In this document: in pieces, positions 5,667 through 7,195 of the stretch
Layout: every line of letters begins with the position of its first letter
Position numbering within the stretch: position 1 is the stretch's first letter
NCBI GenBank assembly: GCA_017461465.1
Contig: JAFTYN010000094.1
Coordinates: 1 to 7,195, forward strand
Source of the DNA: Bacilli bacterium
GTDB taxonomy: Bacteria; Bacillota_I; Bacilli_A; RF39; UBA660
Direction of reading: 5' to 3'
Length of the DNA stretch: 7,195 bases
Notes under the pieces: model-generated
The model's input: only the letters and a program-made list of their open reading frames with translations
The model's database searches: none
Told to the model about the DNA's origin: nothing
Made by a program: the position numbers and the translations under genes

Positions 5667-5695
5667 ATTTTAACATATTTACTATTTTTGAGCAA
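5667..5695 (-). promoter_or_regulatory. Promoter of the 27-aa peptide gene
   Basis: On the minus strand TTGCTC (5695-5690), a 17-base spacer and TAAAAT (5672-5667) preceded by TGT form an extended -10 promoter. Transcription should start near 5660, about 20 bases before the GTG and including its AGAGG site. The -35 box directly follows the T-run of the terminator at 5703-5724, so the gene is insulated from its upstream neighbour. Confidence 0.7.
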
Positions 5696-5724
5696 ATTAA
5701 AACTAAGAAGTTATTTCTTCTTAG
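5694..5724 (-). terminator. Terminator overlapping the stop of the five-helix membrane protein gene
   Basis: CTAAGAAG (5703-5710) and CTTCTTAG (5717-5724) form an 8-bp stem with the loop 5711-5716. On the minus strand TTTTAATTT follows; on the plus strand TTTTTTTCTT follows, so it could work both ways. The coding sequence ends inside it: the last two full codons lie in the 5' arm and the TAA stop (5713-5711) is in the loop. Confidence 0.85.
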
Positions 5725-6313
5725 TTTTTTTCTTATCTTTTTTCTTCTTTTTCTTTTTTTCTATCTTAATAGGACTTACAAATAATGTAATAATAAAGAA
5801 TGAATATATAGGAGCATATGTTACTAAATATAAAATTATTCTAACAAATAAATATAATAGTTTTTCATTTGTAAATAATACTTCATATATTTGATAATTA
5901 AATAATACTAAAAATATACTTAAAGATGCGTACGCAAATAAATATATATCAAGTTTTTTAGATTTAATTACTTCTGCTAACTTATTAGTAAAGAATAAAC
6001 TAAATACGAATATAACTAATAAATGAATGAACATAAGAACATAAACTGCTATATTAATTTTTTCAGCACATGTAAAATAACTTGATATAGAACATAAATA
6101 ACTATTACCTAAATGATAATAGAAATATAATAATCCAGTTATAAACGCAAGCATAATACTAGACCAAATTAATAATATATTAGGTTCTCCTCTTGGTTCT
6201 AAATCTTCTTTTTCATACATTCTATTAGTAGGATACACAAATAGTCCTAAAACACCTAAAAATAGAATTACAGTTAATCCAAATACTTTTATAAAAATCT
6301 CCACTACGCCCAT
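5711..6313 (-). CDS. Unrecognised five-helix membrane protein with polylysine tail
   Basis: I do not recognise this 200-residue family. Hydrophobic segments lie at about 7-27, 46-66, 87-107, 121-139 and 152-179, so five membrane helices. Two cysteines (C74, C82) flank the loop between helices 2 and 3 and could form a disulfide if that loop is outside. The C terminus, from about residue 183, is almost all lysine (KIEKKKKKKKDKKKTKKK), probably cytosolic and able to bind lipids or nucleic acid. The ATG (6313-6311) has AGGGG (6325-6321) seven bases upstream. It has its own terminator and a plausible own promoter, so it appears monocistronic. Convergent frames over the lysine-coding tract on the plus strand are A/T-run artefacts. 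Role unknown. Confidence 0.75.
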   Translation of the reverse strand: MGVVEIFIKVFGLTVILFLGVLGLFVYPTNRMYEKEDLEPRGEPNILLIWSSIMLAFITGLLYFYYHLGNSYLCSISSYFTCAEKINIAVYVLMFIHLLVIFVFSLFFTNKLAEVIKSKKLDIYLFAYASLSIFLVLFNYQIYEVLFTNEKLLYLFVRIILYLVTYAPIYSFFIITLFVSPIKIEKKKKKKKDKKKTKKK

Positions 6314-6335
6314 ATATATACCCCTATTCTATATA

Positions 6336-6364
6336 ATTATATTATCATAAAATAATAAAAAAAG
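6336..6364 (-). promoter_or_regulatory. Possible promoter of the five-helix protein gene
   Basis: A consensus TATAAT on the minus strand (6341-6336) would start transcription a few bases before the AGGGG ribosome binding site (6325-6321). The -35 position (CTTTTT, 6364-6359) is poor and falls in the T-run of the preceding terminator. In DNA this AT-rich a lone -10 is weak evidence. Confidence 0.35.
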
Positions 6365-6383
6365 AAACTATGAGTTTCTTTTT
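6352..6383 (-). terminator. Terminator overlapping the stop of the putative permease gene
   Basis: AAAGAAACT (6361-6369) and AGTTTCTTT (6373-6381) form a 9-bp stem, extendable by two A-T pairs, with a 3-base loop. On the minus strand it runs into TTTTATTATTTT. The TAG stop (6370-6368) lies across the loop and the 3' arm. Confidence 0.8.
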
Positions 6384-7195
6384 CTTTTCATCATCAAACT
6401 AAATACATAATTTAATATTAAGTAGCATAAAACTATTGTAATTATATTATATAAATTAAAATTCATGACATTATTAATTAAACTTAGCATATTATTAAAA
6501 TAAATATTTATAATCCCAATAAAAGCAATACTAAGAATAGTTCCAAATACAAAAGTATAGTTTAAATTATGTTTTAACAAATATGTTTTTCTTTTCTTCT
6601 TACTCCTAATAATTTCATTATTAACTTGAAGTACATAGAATAATAAACTTATCAAAATTAATCCTATTACTATAATTCTAAGGCCACTTTGAAATTCTTT
6701 TATAGCATTAACATCATCTGATATTCCTACCTTATAGCCCTCACTAATTATAGTATTATAAATTTCTTCTACTTTTTCTATCTCATCAGTATGGAAATAA
6801 ACATAATCATTTTCTGATTGATTATTAATATAAATATAATTATAATTTGTCTCTAAAAACATATCTACTTTTTTACTAGAAGAATCCAAATAATCATTAA
6901 ATGTAATTTCTTTTATTTCATCAGGTATTTCTAACTCAAAAGTTACAATATCATATAATTTATTATTAATCTCTATCTTATTATCTTTTATCTGTTTGTA
7001 AACAGAATTATCATAATATCCATATTCATTAATGTAATCATATAAAACTGAACTTAATTTTACTTCATTATCTTTTAATGAACTATCTATAATGATTCTT
7101 GGTGTTAATTCTGATATTGAATATTCAACTATATTAACATTAATATCATCAAGTTCTTTCATTTTTATTGCATCATTCTTTATTTCTTTATATAT
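6368..7195 (-). CDS. C-terminal part of a membrane protein, probably an FtsX-like ABC permease
   Basis: The frame is open up to the right edge (275 residues visible), and the first ATG inside it (7162) has no ribosome binding site, so this is the end of a longer gene. About 170 residues of acidic, tyrosine- and asparagine-rich soluble sequence precede three membrane helices (about 173-191, 213-233 and 248-268 of the visible part), ending in KRKRNS. Just before the first helix, GYKVGISDDVNAIKEFQSGLR and after it a basic connector (NNEIIRSKKKRKTYLLKH) resemble the C-terminal half of MacB/FtsX-type ABC permeases, where an outside domain is followed by three helices. Key parts, including any ATPase domain, lie outside the window, so the assignment is tentative. 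Transcription stops at the hairpin overlapping its TAG. Confidence 0.6.
   Translation of the reverse strand: MYKEIKNDAIKMKELDDINVNIVEYSISELTPRIIIDSSLKDNEVKLSSVLYDYINEYGYYDNSVYKQIKDNKIEINNKLYDIVTFELEIPDEIKEITFNDYLDSSSKKVDMFLETNYNYIYINNQSENDYVYFHTDEIEKVEEIYNTIISEGYKVGISDDVNAIKEFQSGLRIIVIGLILISLLFYVLQVNNEIIRSKKKRKTYLLKHNLNYTFVFGTILSIAFIGIINIYFNNMLSLINNVMNFNLYNIITIVLCYLILNYVFSLMMKRKRNS

Noticed and set aside
5688..5894. 68-codon frame on the plus strand over the polylysine-coding tract
   Set aside because: It is the mirror of A/T-rich lysine codons (giving F/L runs), overlaps a terminator and the opposite gene, and lacks a ribosome binding site.
7160..7162. ATG at 7162 as the true start of the last gene
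   Set aside because: No ribosome binding site is present and the frame stays open to the edge, so the gene most likely begins outside the window.

Overview
The window is very AT-rich, with heavy TTA/AAA/ATA codon use, AGGAGG-type ribosome binding sites and short intergenic gaps. It carries EzrA, a Bacillota cell-division protein, and a cysteine-free (non-zinc) ribosomal protein S4. TGA is used as a stop (the 3777-4715 gene ends in TGA) and tryptophan is encoded by TGG. This fits a low-GC member of the Bacilli with a standard code, perhaps one of the uncultured gut lineages close to the Mollicutes. The exact taxon is inference.

Left part, minus strand (1-3637), read from right to left: ezrA, a Nudix hydrolase fused to a membrane YcxB-like domain, a small unrecognised protein whose TTG start lies two bases after the Nudix stop, and the start of thiI (tRNA 4-thiouridine synthase), which runs off the left edge and is easily missed because it is partial. 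An ezrA ... thiI order is known in Bacillus, but there a cysteine desulfurase gene lies between them. Here two other genes occupy that place.

Centre, plus strand (3777-5516): divergent from ezrA across a 139-bp promoter region is a full-length homologue of TAM41/MMP37, the mitochondrial-type CDP-diacylglycerol synthase. It is followed by rpsD, which has its own near-consensus promoter (its -35 box overlaps the upstream stop codon) and a structured leader of about 165 nt with a pseudoknot-capable pairing, probably the S4 autoregulatory leader.

Right part, minus strand (5556-7195): a 27-residue membrane peptide with its own promoter, GTG start and terminator shared convergently with rpsD; a five-helix membrane protein with a lysine-only-like tail; and the C-terminal part of a larger membrane protein, probably an FtsX-like ABC permease, which enters from beyond the right edge.

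An organising feature of the window is compactness. Four of the minus-strand genes have their stop codon inside, or at the edge of, the loop of their own terminator hairpin, and the next promoter often begins within or right after that terminator. The best candidates for something new are the bacterial TAM41-type enzyme, the Nudix-YcxB fusion and the solitary 27-aa peptide gene. I saw no mobile element, CRISPR array, tRNA or rRNA.
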